Shown here: positions 44,547-53,684 of the stretch, piece by piece
Numbering within the stretch: position 1 is the first letter of the stretch
Layout: the number at the start of each line of letters is the position of its first letter
Translations under genes and position numbers: made by a program
NCBI GenBank assembly: GCA_020832235.1
Contig: JAFIEZ010000003.1
Span: 397,350 to 461,349 of the forward strand
DNA length: 64,000 nucleotides
Direction: 5' to 3'
Origin: Bacteroidota bacterium
Lineage (GTDB): Bacteria; Bacteroidota; Rhodothermia; Balneolales; HLUCCA01
Notes under the pieces: generated by a model
What the model was told of the DNA's origin: nothing
Seen by the model: only the letters and a program-made list of their open reading frames with translations
Database searches by the model: none

Positions 44547-45422
44547 ATGATATCAAAAGAAATTTTTAAAAAGGTTAGAAAACTAGAAATACAAACAAAA
44601 GGACTGGTTAATAATTTGTTCGGAGGTGAGTACAATTCTGCGTTTAAAGGACGTGGCATGACATTTTCCGAAGTTCGCCCCTATCAATATGGTGATGACA
44701 TCAGACAAATTGACTGGAATGTGACAGCACGTAACGGCGAGCCATACATTAAAATATTTGAGGAAGAACGAGAGCAGACACTTATGTTATTGGTGGATGT
44801 TTCCCCAAGTAACTTTTTTGGCAGTGAGGGACAACGTAAAATTGATCTTGCTACGGAGCTTGCAGCCGTTCTGGCATTTAGCGCAATTAAAAATAACGAT
44901 AAAGTTGGATTGCTCCTTTTTACAGATTCAATCGAAAAAATGATCGCTCCCCGCAAAGGGAAGACACATGTGTTAAGGCTTATCCGGGAACTATACACAT
45001 ATAGACCTATTGGATCAAAAACAGATATAAGTGCAGCACTGGAGTACACAAACAGACTTTTGAACCGAAGGTCTATTGTTGTACTCATCAGTGACCTTCA
45101 GTCTCCTGATTTTCAAAAGCAGTTACGTATATCACATCAGAAACATGACCTTGTTGGCGTGACCATCCAAGACCGGTTTGAAAACGAATTACCAGACCTT
45201 GGAATTATCCCTTATTACGATGCGGAAACGAATAAATATGAATTAGTAGATACTTCAAATGTCAAGGTGCGTGAGGCTTTTGGTGAGCGTCGAGAATTGA
45301 GAAGAAACCAACTAGCTGCTATGTTCAGAAAAAATGGTATAGACACCATCGACTTGCATACCAATCGCTCTTACATTGAGCCATTAATGAAATTTTTCAA
45401 GAGAAGAACAACCAGGTATTAA
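44547..45422 (+). CDS. DUF58 protein of the MoxR/Bat type
   Basis: The 291-residue protein has the DUF58 signature RPYQYGDDIRQIDWNVTAR (about 44-62) and a VWA-like metal site in LLVDVSPSN (Asp84 of DxSxS). Such proteins occur with MoxR-type ATPases and BatA/B proteins and are thought to help assemble or stress-protect envelope complexes; the mechanism is unclear. The moxR gene normally just upstream is missing here; ald is the neighbour instead. It is followed after 2 bp by the one-TM protein. Confidence 0.93.
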   Translation: MISKEIFKKVRKLEIQTKGLVNNLFGGEYNSAFKGRGMTFSEVRPYQYGDDIRQIDWNVTARNGEPYIKIFEEEREQTLMLLVDVSPSNFFGSEGQRKIDLATELAAVLAFSAIKNNDKVGLLLFTDSIEKMIAPRKGKTHVLRLIRELYTYRPIGSKTDISAALEYTNRLLNRRSIVVLISDLQSPDFQKQLRISHQKHDLVGVTIQDRFENELPDLGIIPYYDAETNKYELVDTSNVKVREAFGERRELRRNQLAAMFRKNGIDTIDLHTNRSYIEPLMKFFKRRTTRY

Positions 45423-45424
45423 TT

Positions 45425-46432
45425 ATGCGATTTGCTGCATCTCTTACTTTAATATTCGTTTTTGCGCAAATTTCAATTGGTCAGACAGTGAGAACGTTCG
45501 TTACTCCCGACAGTTTAACCACTGGATCCACTTTTAACTACATTATAACTGCACAGTATGCTTCAAACCAATACAGTCCGGTTTTCCCCGATAGTACGGC
45601 ATTTTCAGATGCTATCGAGTTTCGCTCTGTTCAACGTTTCAGGGGGGTATCGTCTCGAGATAGTGTGGTTTATGAGCTACAATTTTTTGCCCTCAACGAT
45701 ACAATTATAGGACCCAAAGAAGTTACATTTAACAGCTCAGAAGGTAGTGTTTCAGTCAATACCTCTTCGGTCAACTTGTATTTCGTATCGTTGCTTGATG
45801 AAACCTCTGCGGAGCTCAGAGACCTAAAACCTCTTTTTCTTTTTGGAAGGTCATGGTTTTGGCTAATGCTGTTTTTGATTGCTGTTTTTATAACTGCCAT
45901 TCTACTTTACCGTTACCGAAGCAAGTTTGTTAAGAAAGAACCGATACAGGAAACTCCCAAGCAAGAGATTCCCCCCTTCGTGAGTCCTTTTGATACCTTA
46001 TTCAGAGAAATTAATGAGTTACGCAATATTCAAATATACAGTGATGATAACTTTCGTGGTTTCTACACGAAGCTGAGCGACGCATTCCGGCTATATTTTG
46101 AAGATGTCTACTTTATTCCGGCATTGGAATCTACAACCAGAGAAGTAATCAGAGATGTGCAGCGAAAGGGTGTTGATGATCGCGTAGTCTTATTGCTAAA
46201 TAACCTGCTAAAAGAAAGTGATATGGTTAAGTTTGCGAAATATAGAGCTACAGAAGATCAGGCCCTTAAGGCCTTAAACGTTGCTGAACAGCTGGTAAAG
46301 TTGGTACAGAGGGCAGATTATGATAGAATAAGTCAGCTTCGAATTTCATATCAGGCTAAATACGGGCTTAGAGAAGGGTACCACAAAACAAGTATCCAAT
46401 CAGATAACGCTATGCTGGAGGGTAACTTATGA
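45425..46432 (+). CDS. Bat-operon one-TM protein, BatD/DUF4381-like
   Basis: The 335-residue protein has a signal peptide ending SIGQ/TV, a beta-sandwich periplasmic domain (about 22-135; FVTPDSLTTGSTFNYII), a membrane helix (about 143-163, WFWLMLFLIAVFITAILLY) and a helical cytoplasmic tail. Layout and place between DUF58 and BatA suggest a short BatD or DUF4381-type partner; classical BatD is about twice as long. It overlaps batA by 4 bp (ATGA). Confidence 0.75.
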   Translation: MRFAASLTLIFVFAQISIGQTVRTFVTPDSLTTGSTFNYIITAQYASNQYSPVFPDSTAFSDAIEFRSVQRFRGVSSRDSVVYELQFFALNDTIIGPKEVTFNSSEGSVSVNTSSVNLYFVSLLDETSAELRDLKPLFLFGRSWFWLMLFLIAVFITAILLYRYRSKFVKKEPIQETPKQEIPPFVSPFDTLFREINELRNIQIYSDDNFRGFYTKLSDAFRLYFEDVYFIPALESTTREVIRDVQRKGVDDRVVLLLNNLLKESDMVKFAKYRATEDQALKALNVAEQLVKLVQRADYDRISQLRISYQAKYGLREGYHKTSIQSDNAMLEGNL

Positions 46433-47421
46433 TTTGGCAATCACCTGTTTTTTTTGCGCTGAGTATACTGGTTCCGGCAATCGTTCTATTAGGATATCTA
46501 TATCGGAAAAGACGCAAGGTTGCTTCACTAACCTTCTCCGACTCCTCTGATCTTAGAAACTTACCTGGTAATTGGCGTGTAAAAGGCGTGTGGACTTATA
46601 ATGCTGGGTATATCGTAGCACTCTTATTTATTATCGTTGCGCTGGCACGTCCACAGAGTTTAAACGAAACCATTGAGCGTACTACAGAAGGAATTGATAT
46701 TGTCGTAGTATTTGATATTTCTTCATCGATGTTGGCTGAAGATTTGAGGCCAAACAGACTAATAGCCGCAAAGAATCTTACTGCTGAATTTTTGGATAAA
46801 AGGGTGAACGATCGTATTGGTCTGGTCGTATTTGCCAGAGATAGCTTTACACTTGTACCACCAACATCCGATTATCGACTTATTCGTCAACAGTTGTTAT
46901 CTATAGACATTGGCATGGTTCGAGACGGTACAGCAATTGGCATGGGAGTAGCTACCGCGGTAAATAGATTGCGAAATAGTTCCGCATCCTCACGGGTTAT
47001 AATTTTATTGACCGATGGCGAAAATAACGCAGGTGAAATAGATCCACTTACTTCGGCAGATATGGCCGCTGCAATGGGCATTCGAATGTATACGATAGGT
47101 GTAAGTACGGAAGGAACGGCACCATACCCTATTAGTGATCCTGTATTTGGCACTCGGTATCATCCAATACCCGTTGATATAGATGAGCCAATGCTTACGG
47201 AAATGGCAAGGAGAACTGGAGGTTCATATTTCAGAGCACGCGATAATCAGGCTTTGGAGCAAATATATCGTGAGATTGATTTGCTTGAAACTACTCCAGT
47301 CGACGAAATTATTTATGTCGACAGAGCCGACCGATACAGAATGTTTTTACTACCTGGTATTATACTTTTATTCTTTTCAATGATAGCAGAACGATTTTTA
47401 TTCAGAAACGAGTTGCTATAA
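46429..47421 (+). CDS. BatA-type VWA-domain membrane protein
   Basis: The 330-residue protein has two N-terminal helices (about 8-24 and 60-75), a VWA domain with the MIDAS motif DISSS (96-100), the second MIDAS block TDGEN, and one C-terminal helix. This is the BatA/BatB layout of Bacteroides aerotolerance operons. Only one VWA copy is present; a separate BatB and the TPR protein BatC are not seen before mfd. A terminator-like hairpin follows. Confidence 0.92.
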   Translation: MIWQSPVFFALSILVPAIVLLGYLYRKRRKVASLTFSDSSDLRNLPGNWRVKGVWTYNAGYIVALLFIIVALARPQSLNETIERTTEGIDIVVVFDISSSMLAEDLRPNRLIAAKNLTAEFLDKRVNDRIGLVVFARDSFTLVPPTSDYRLIRQQLLSIDIGMVRDGTAIGMGVATAVNRLRNSSASSRVIILLTDGENNAGEIDPLTSADMAAAMGIRMYTIGVSTEGTAPYPISDPVFGTRYHPIPVDIDEPMLTEMARRTGGSYFRARDNQALEQIYREIDLLETTPVDEIIYVDRADRYRMFLLPGIILLFFSMIAERFLFRNELL

Positions 47422-47483
47422 ATCTGCTAACAAGCAGAGTCATTCTTCGTATTTTAAAACGCCATTATCTTGGCAGTTAATGT

Positions 47484-47520
47484 GCTCCAAACAAAACTTT
47501 GCTTGGAGCTTTCTTTGTTT
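47484..47520 (+). terminator. Likely terminator of the DUF58-BatA run
   Basis: GCTCCAA (47484-47490) and TTGGAGC (47503-47509) form a 7-bp stem with a 12-base loop followed by a T-rich tail containing C and G interruptions. It lies in the 116-bp gap before mfd. Confidence 0.6.
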
Positions 47521-47537
47521 AATCACTTAATTCTTTC

Positions 47538-50500
47538 ATGTCTTTACCCGCCATTACAAAATTCATATCGGAAGCTCTGCCAATAGCGGAAATTACAGGT
47601 CAACTGAAATTAAATAAAAAAGCAGAACTCCAACGGTTTATAGGATCCATTCCGTCTTTCATACCATTATTATTAAAAAAAACGCATCCTAGAATACTTA
47701 TTATCGCATCGGATGAAGATAGTGCCAGATCAATTCAGTCGGATATTATTGAAATAGGGACTGATAATGTTTACTATTTTCCGGCTACCTCATCTAAACC
47801 ATATGAAAAGCAGCAATTAACAGATCCTTCTGTATTAGTTCAAAGATCTGAGATTTTAGAGCATATTTTAACACGAAAGAGTTTTGTTGTTGTTGCAAGT
47901 GTAAAAGCAGTTTTTGAGAAAATCACAGCTCCTGAGATATTCGAAAAAGCATCTATTCATATCAAAAAAGGTAACAGTGTAGGCCCTGATACCCTTCGCG
48001 AGACATTGGTAGAGCAAGGTTATAGTGTCGTTTCTTTTGTTGATTCCCCCGGGGAAATTGCTTATAGGGGTGGCATATTGGATGTATTTCCATTTACAGG
48101 GAATTATCCGGTTCGTCTGGAGTTCTTTGGCGATGAAATTGATTCAATTAGAGAGTTTGATCCGGCAACGCAAAGGTCAGTTGCCTTTCTCGATGAGGCA
48201 CGACTGGTACCAGATGTAACCTCAATGAACAGCTCTTCCAGGAAAAGCCTGTTTTCTTATCTAGAGGAAAACGATGTTATTCAAGTAATGAACCCATCTT
48301 TGGTTGATGCGTCTTTCGAAGAGCTAACCACGCGTGCGCGAAATTCCTTTGAGCTAACTGATGATTCAAATTTGGATAAACCTGAACAAAAGTATGTCGT
48401 AACCGACGAGTTTCATAAAGCTCTCGCGCAGTTTCCGCATATTCGTGTAGGAGGCAGTGGTAGAATTACGGATGTAATTTCATTAAAAGCCAAACCCCAG
48501 CCAGATTTTAACAGTAGTATAAAGTTACTGCGAAAGAACATAGCTGATCTCAGCAAAGACGGGTTCAACGTATGGATATTATGTGATAATGATGGGCAAC
48601 GAGATCGTTTTGAAGAACTGCTGGGTGATCGTAGTGATGAACTACGATACGAACTTGTTCTTAATAGCTTACACGAAGGGTTTATTCTGGAAGAGCAAAA
48701 ACTTGCGGTCTATACAGACCACCAGATATTTAATCGCTACCATCGTCCTAAGGTTCGAGAAAAAAAATACAGAGGCGGTTTTTCTCTGAAAGAAATAAAG
48801 GATCTCAAAAAAGGAGATTATGTAGTTCACGTTGATTATGGTATCGGGCAATTTGAGGGTTTTACAAAAATCACAGTTCGAGGAACACAGCAAGAGGCTG
48901 TAATCGTACGGTATGCCAATGATTCCACACTTTATGTAAATGTCTCCAGTCTGCATAAACTTCAAAAGTATGCTGGAAAAGATGGTACAGCACCTAAAGT
49001 AACCAAGCTGGGGTCGGGCGAATGGGCAAGAAAAAAAGCCAAAACGAAGAGTCAGGTAAAAGACATTGCTCGAGAACTGATACAGCTTTATGCGAAACGT
49101 AAAGCCCAAAAAGCATTTGCATTTTCTCATGATTCATCAATGCAGATTGAAATGGAAGCATCTTTTGAATTTGAAGAAACACCAGATCAATTTAAGGCAA
49201 TTGAAGATGTTAAGCGTGATATGGAATCTGAAATGCCGATGGATAGACTTATATGCGGAGATGTTGGATTCGGTAAAACTGAAGTGGCTGTGAGAGCTGC
49301 TTTTAAAGCAGTTGCTGATGGAAAGCAAGTCGCTATATTGGTTCCAACTACTATTCTGGCGGACCAACACGCTAAAACATTCAAAAGAAGAATGAAAGAT
49401 TTTGCCGTAAATGTAGAAATGGTATCACGTTTTCGTACAGCCGCTGAAATAAAAGATATCCTAAAGCGAACTGCTCAAGGCAAGGTAGATATTCTGATTG
49501 GTACCCATCGAATTACATCTAAAGATGTGAAATTTCATAATTTAGGATTATTGATTATTGATGAAGAACAGCGTTTTGGTGTGAGTACAAAGGAGCGTTT
49601 AAAAGAATTTCGGGCAAGTGTTGATGTGTTAACACTAACAGCTACACCTATTCCAAGAACACTTCAGTTTTCATTGATGGGAGCACGGGATTTAAGCGTT
49701 ATTAATACACCCCCTCCTAACAGGCAACCAGTATATACCGAGATAATGAATTTTGATTCGGTTGCAATTCGCGATTCAATTCTGCAGGAAATTAGCAGAA
49801 ATGGCCAGGTCTATTTCATTAATAATAGAGTAAAAAATATTGAAGAAATGGCCAACATGATCAGAAAACTGGTGCCAAACGTCAGAGTTAGATCAGCACA
49901 TGGTCAAATGAAAGGACCGGAGTTGGAAAAAATAATACTCGATTTTTATGCTCATAAATTTGATGTACTTGTATCTACAAACATTGTTGAAAGCGGTATT
50001 GACATAGGCAATGCTAATACGATCATAATCAACCGGGCAGACCATTTTGGATTATCTGAATTACACCAGCTTCGAGGTCGTGTAGGGCGTTCAAATAGAA
50101 AGGCTTTCTGTTATCTTGTAACACCTCCCCTATCCGATTTATCACTTGAATCCAGAAAAAGACTTATGGCTTTGGTTGAGTTTTCTGATTTGGGTTCAGG
50201 TTTCAGTATTGCAATGCGCGATCTTGACATTCGTGGTGCTGGCGATATGCTGGGTGCGTCTCAAAGTGGATTCATAAATGACATCGGATTTGAGCTTTAT
50301 ACAAAAATCCTCAATGACGCCGTTAGAGAACTAAAAGAAACAGAGTTTTCGCAATTATTTACGGGCGAGAAGTTTGATCTTGAACTACCGGAAACAACCG
50401 TCGAGTTTGACCATACGGCTCTGCTCGATAAATCCTACGTTTCAGATGATATTGAGCGATTGAACCTTTACAGAAGACTGGCACAATCACTAAAGGAAGA

Positions 50501-50888
50501 GGAAATTGATGAATGGGAGCAAGAAGTTATTGACCGATTCGGTAAGCTAACAAAGAACACAAAATTTCTATTGCTGGCTACCAGAATTCGATTGGCAGCA
50601 TCTAAACTGTATCTCAACAAAGTTATTATAAGAGCAGGAAAAGTTTGGCTCGAGTGTCCGAATCCGAGAACTGATATCGGAGCGGTTTTTTTCGAAAAAG
50701 GTATGTTCCAGTCTCTGCTCAAACGTGTAGAGATTGTTTATGGGAAAAATTACAAAATCACCCAAAAGGACGATGTCGTTCGAATAGTTTTGGATCCGGT
50801 ACATGATGCCTGGGCCTCACTGGAAGTGATTCAGAAAATAGCTGGTGTAAAATTAGATCCAGCTGTTACAAACCTTAACGTTAATTGA
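47538..50888 (+). CDS. mfd: Transcription-repair coupling factor
   Basis: This is full length at 1116 residues. N-terminal UvrB-like homology (PATSSKPYEKQQLTDPSVLVQRSEIL, GGILDVFPFTGNYPVRLEFFGDEIDSI) is followed by the RNA-polymerase interaction domain (DYVVHVDYGIGQFEGF), the RecG-like helicase with GDVGFGKTEVAVRAA and DEEQRFG, and the C-terminal TRCF domain. Mfd removes RNA polymerase stalled at lesions and recruits UvrA. It is followed 10 bp later by the Sua5-family gene. Confidence 0.98.
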   Translation: MSLPAITKFISEALPIAEITGQLKLNKKAELQRFIGSIPSFIPLLLKKTHPRILIIASDEDSARSIQSDIIEIGTDNVYYFPATSSKPYEKQQLTDPSVLVQRSEILEHILTRKSFVVVASVKAVFEKITAPEIFEKASIHIKKGNSVGPDTLRETLVEQGYSVVSFVDSPGEIAYRGGILDVFPFTGNYPVRLEFFGDEIDSIREFDPATQRSVAFLDEARLVPDVTSMNSSSRKSLFSYLEENDVIQVMNPSLVDASFEELTTRARNSFELTDDSNLDKPEQKYVVTDEFHKALAQFPHIRVGGSGRITDVISLKAKPQPDFNSSIKLLRKNIADLSKDGFNVWILCDNDGQRDRFEELLGDRSDELRYELVLNSLHEGFILEEQKLAVYTDHQIFNRYHRPKVREKKYRGGFSLKEIKDLKKGDYVVHVDYGIGQFEGFTKITVRGTQQEAVIVRYANDSTLYVNVSSLHKLQKYAGKDGTAPKVTKLGSGEWARKKAKTKSQVKDIARELIQLYAKRKAQKAFAFSHDSSMQIEMEASFEFEETPDQFKAIEDVKRDMESEMPMDRLICGDVGFGKTEVAVRAAFKAVADGKQVAILVPTTILADQHAKTFKRRMKDFAVNVEMVSRFRTAAEIKDILKRTAQGKVDILIGTHRITSKDVKFHNLGLLIIDEEQRFGVSTKERLKEFRASVDVLTLTATPIPRTLQFSLMGARDLSVINTPPPNRQPVYTEIMNFDSVAIRDSILQEISRNGQVYFINNRVKNIEEMANMIRKLVPNVRVRSAHGQMKGPELEKIILDFYAHKFDVLVSTNIVESGIDIGNANTIIINRADHFGLSELHQLRGRVGRSNRKAFCYLVTPPLSDLSLESRKRLMALVEFSDLGSGFSIAMRDLDIRGAGDMLGASQSGFINDIGFELYTKILNDAVRELKETEFSQLFTGEKFDLELPETTVEFDHTALLDKSYVSDDIERLNLYRRLAQSLKEEEIDEWEQEVIDRFGKLTKNTKFLLLATRIRLAASKLYLNKVIIRAGKVWLECPNPRTDIGAVFFEKGMFQSLLKRVEIVYGKNYKITQKDDVVRIVLDPVHDAWASLEVIQKIAGVKLDPAVTNLNVN

Positions 50889-50898
50889 ATTCTTAAGA

Positions 50899-51879
50899 AT
50901 GATACCCCTAACAGATGCCGAATCGATTCAGGTAAATACTTACGCTCAGGTACTCCGTGGCGGAGGTGTTGTGGCATTTCCTACAGAAACCGTTTATGGA
51001 CTTGGAGCCAGTGCACGAAATCCGGCGGCTGTTAAACGAATATTCGAATTAAAAGGTAGACCAGAAGATAATCCGCTTATTGTACATGTCAGTACGTATG
51101 CTATGGTGCTTGAATTTGCTGCTGAAATTCCCGAAAACGCCAGAGTATTGATGCAGAAATTTTGGCCCGGACCGCTAACGCTCATATTTGATAAGCGTAA
51201 AGAGGTTTTAGATCTTATTACTGGTGGGCTATCTTCTGTAGCTATAAGAATGCCCGACAACAATCTGGCATTAGCTTTACTAAACGCAGCAGGTCCACTT
51301 GTAGCTCCCAGCGCGAATAAGTCGGGTCGACCTAGTCCTACTAAAGCAGAACACGTCACACATGATTTCGGAGGAGTACTGCCAGTATTTGACGGCGGCA
51401 AATGCAATATAGGCCTTGAGAGTACCGTACTCGACGTAAGGCAGGAACCATTTAGAATACTTCGCCCGGGTAGTGTTACAGCCAATCTTATTAATCAAAA
51501 AACAGGGCTTTTTGTAATGGATTCGTTGCAGGAAGTTATTACTGAGGATCCCATGACAATACCCGAAAGTCCGGGTACCAAATATACTCATTATGCTCCG
51601 GACACCCCGGTAAGATGGATGACGGATGAAGAATGTGCCGGTAATCATCGAAACGACATTTTATATCTAAGAATTAAATTTAAAGAAGCTTGTAAAAAAG
51701 ATAATGTTATATGCTTTGATAATAACTTAGAGCAAATGGCTCGAGAGCTATATGATTGGTTTAGACGAAGTGACGACACCGACTGTAGTGAAGTTGCTAT
51801 TGAGCCATTTGAAGTTTCTAGCGATAACACTTTATCCGTTGCTCTGTACAACAGAATTTCAAAAGCTATAAAGAAATAA
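50899..51879 (+). CDS. sua5: L-threonylcarbamoyladenylate synthase (Sua5/YwlC type)
   Basis: The 326-residue protein has a YrdC-like core (GGGVVAFPTETVYGLGASARN, KGRPEDNPLIVHV, PLVAPSANKSGRPSPT) and the C-terminal Sua5 domain after the linker GTKYTHYAPDTPV. It makes threonylcarbamoyl-AMP from threonine, bicarbonate and ATP for t6A at position 37 of ANN-decoding tRNAs. The neighbouring tRNA-Asn is one of its substrates; the adjacency is probably chance. It lies 10 bp after mfd. Confidence 0.95.
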   Translation: MIPLTDAESIQVNTYAQVLRGGGVVAFPTETVYGLGASARNPAAVKRIFELKGRPEDNPLIVHVSTYAMVLEFAAEIPENARVLMQKFWPGPLTLIFDKRKEVLDLITGGLSSVAIRMPDNNLALALLNAAGPLVAPSANKSGRPSPTKAEHVTHDFGGVLPVFDGGKCNIGLESTVLDVRQEPFRILRPGSVTANLINQKTGLFVMDSLQEVITEDPMTIPESPGTKYTHYAPDTPVRWMTDEECAGNHRNDILYLRIKFKEACKKDNVICFDNNLEQMARELYDWFRRSDDTDCSEVAIEPFEVSSDNTLSVALYNRISKAIKK

Positions 51880-51902
51880 TTGTCTGAAATTTAAAATTTA
51901 GG

Positions 51903-51934
51903 TTGACACAGGCCCAAGACGATGCTTATATTTG
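51903..51934 (+). promoter_or_regulatory. Promoter of tRNA-Asn
   Basis: TTGACA at 51903-51908 and TATATTTG at 51927-51934 form a promoter that fits both the general -35 sequence and the Bacteroidota -7 consensus TAnnTTTG, with 21 bases between TTG and the -7 element. The tRNA begins 26 bases further on. This is the clearest promoter in the window. Confidence 0.75.
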
Positions 51935-51959
51935 TTCTCTCTGAAAGAACAGAGAAAAT

Positions 51960-52031
51960 TCCTCGGTAGCTCAATGGCAGAGCATGCGGCTGTTAACCGC
52001 AGGGTTGCTGGTTCGAGTCCAGCCCGGGGAG
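51960..52031 (+). tRNA. tRNA-Asn (anticodon GTT)
   Basis: The 72-base gene folds into a standard cloverleaf. The acceptor TCCTCGG pairs with CCGGGGA (one T-G wobble), the anticodon loop CTGTTAA gives GTT, and the T arm has the loop TTCGAGT. The discriminator is G, as expected for tRNA-Asn, and CCA is not encoded. A strong promoter lies upstream and a terminator follows. Confidence 0.97.
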
Positions 52032-52038
52032 CTTCAAT

Positions 52039-52075
52039 AAAAAGCCCGAATACATTTGTGTTCGGGCTTTTTTTA
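52039..52075. terminator. Intrinsic terminator after tRNA-Asn
   Basis: Perfect 12-bp arms (52039-52050 and 52061-52072) surround a 10-base loop, followed by a run of seven Ts on the plus strand. On the minus strand a T run also follows, so it may act for truA as well. The next ~180 bp up to truA hold nothing I can name. Confidence 0.93.
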
Positions 52076-52253
52076 TGAAGCCCCGTCTCGACCAATGTAT
52101 TACTCATAAATGGTGTGAAACGTATTATTCAATGAGAATCAAATAGTGCTACTGTCCTCCCCCCCTTAACATAGTGTCTATATAGTGTGGGGATTTACAG
52201 GTAATTTAGATGATGAGAGCGGATTACGCTGACTGAGTTAAAAAACGTAGTGT

Positions 52254-53018
52254 TTAAGACAATAATTTCCAGGTAGCAGTATCATAGTTAACTCTATTAA
52301 GAAATAAAGCATGGGCGGGTGCCAAATACTTTGGATTTAAAATATTGGGCTGATTTAATCGTTGTAATAAATCTCCTAAATAAAGTTTTCCCTGCCCAAC
52401 CTGTACTATTGAACCAACAAGACAACGAACCATACTGTGCAGAAAGCGGTTGGCTTCTACCGTATAGATATAGTTATATTCGTCATGAGCAGTCAATTTC
52501 GATTCAAATACGTTGCACTTCGTATTGTTCACATCAGGATTATTCTTGCAAAACGAAGCAAAATCATGTGTACCCTCCATTAGTTTACCTGCTTCTCGCA
52601 TGCTATCTAAATGAGTTAACTCAGCTCGTAATACCCATTTGTATTTACTGTTAAATACATCCGGTCGTGTTGTGAAGTGATACTCATATCTTCTGCTGCC
52701 AGCATCAAAACGAGCGTGGAAATTGGAATCAACATGATAAATTTCTTGGAATAAAATATCTCGTGATGTAAGTGCATTTATGCTTTTGAGAAACTTTTGG
52801 GGATTTAAAATGTCGAAATGTAGATCTGCATGGAAAACCATAGCATGGGCGTGTACACCTGCATCTGTTCGCCCAGATCCGACTACGCTAATCTCAGAAC
52901 CCGAAATTATGCTAAAAGCTTGCTCTATGTCGGCTTGAATAGTGGAATGTCCTGGTTGTTTTTGCCAACCTGAAAACATACTTCCATCATATTGTAATAC
53001 AAAAGCATACCTAGGCAT
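52254..53018 (-). CDS. truA: tRNA pseudouridine synthase A
   Basis: The 254-residue protein has the catalytic aspartate block GSGRTDAGVHAHAMV, the N-terminal LQYDGSMFSGWQKQPG and the C-terminal NRFLHSMVRCLVGSIV segment. TruA isomerises uridines 38-40 of many tRNAs. It is the last gene of the ccm run, 3 bp after the DUF5683 gene. Confidence 0.97.
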   Translation of the reverse strand: MPRYAFVLQYDGSMFSGWQKQPGHSTIQADIEQAFSIISGSEISVVGSGRTDAGVHAHAMVFHADLHFDILNPQKFLKSINALTSRDILFQEIYHVDSNFHARFDAGSRRYEYHFTTRPDVFNSKYKWVLRAELTHLDSMREAGKLMEGTHDFASFCKNNPDVNNTKCNVFESKLTAHDEYNYIYTVEANRFLHSMVRCLVGSIVQVGQGKLYLGDLLQRLNQPNILNPKYLAPAHALFLNRVNYDTATWKLLS

Positions 53019-53021
53019 ATC

Positions 53022-53684
53022 CTAAAAGGTAACTCGCAAGTTAGCTTGGAAAGATGATGGATATAGTGGTTGAGTAACAGTCAGGCTTATATTAGAAAAT
53101 CCATAGTTCATGGCTTGAGTGTATGCATGAATCCCCGCAATAACTCTGTTCACTAACATTAAGGTAAGTAGAGCCGGTAATTGTTGTTTCTGTTGATCAA
53201 TCCTGCTATTAAGCGAAGTAAACTCATTTCTGAGTGATTCATTGTTCCAAGACCAATGAATTCCTTCTGAGGCATCGATAATTAGATTCCAATTACGAGT
53301 TCGTTCTTGAAAGTCATTAAAATCATCCAGGGAATCAAAATCACCTACATAAATTCTGATGTTTCTATTATGCTGTCTTAAATCAATTCCTGCATGGCTT
53401 AAAGCAAACGAATTGCGATTTGATTCAAGTTGATGGGTATTTACCTGAATTCCCAGGTAGGTTCCGATTAACGCAACATCAGTCAATAAATGGATTTTTC
53501 CTCTCGACCAGTTCGTCTGGTCAACATAATACTGACCCCACCCTGGTAGTACCATAGATCTGAGCAACGCTCCAGCGGGGGATTTCTCAAAGTCTTGATC
53601 TTGGGCAACTGCTATATCAACAGTGCTGATTGTTATAACAAAGATCGATACAAAAGCAATTTTATGTATAAGCTTCATTCTCAT
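53022..53684 (-). CDS. DUF5683-family membrane protein
   Basis: The 220-residue protein has a signal-like N-terminus (IAFVSIFVITISTVDIAVAQ) and the DUF5683 opening SPAGALLRSMVLPGWGQYYVDQ with a following hydrophobic segment (DVALIGTYLGIQ), then a polar middle and a second hydrophobic region (LPALLTLMLVNRVIAGIHAY). Function is unknown; the family is widespread in Bacteroidota. Its start lies inside the last 23 bp of ccmF. The ATG six bases further in is an alternative start. Confidence 0.85.
   Translation of the reverse strand: MRMKLIHKIAFVSIFVITISTVDIAVAQDQDFEKSPAGALLRSMVLPGWGQYYVDQTNWSRGKIHLLTDVALIGTYLGIQVNTHQLESNRNSFALSHAGIDLRQHNRNIRIYVGDFDSLDDFNDFQERTRNWNLIIDASEGIHWSWNNESLRNEFTSLNSRIDQQKQQLPALLTLMLVNRVIAGIHAYTQAMNYGFSNISLTVTQPLYPSSFQANLRVTF

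Noticed and set aside
51898-52107. 69-codon frame on the minus strand over tRNA-Asn
   Set aside because: The peptide core RAGLEPATLRLTAACS is a typical antisense-tRNA artefact.
52076-52253. Possible small RNA between the tRNA-Asn terminator and truA
   Set aside because: No promoter, stable stem or conserved feature that I can support.
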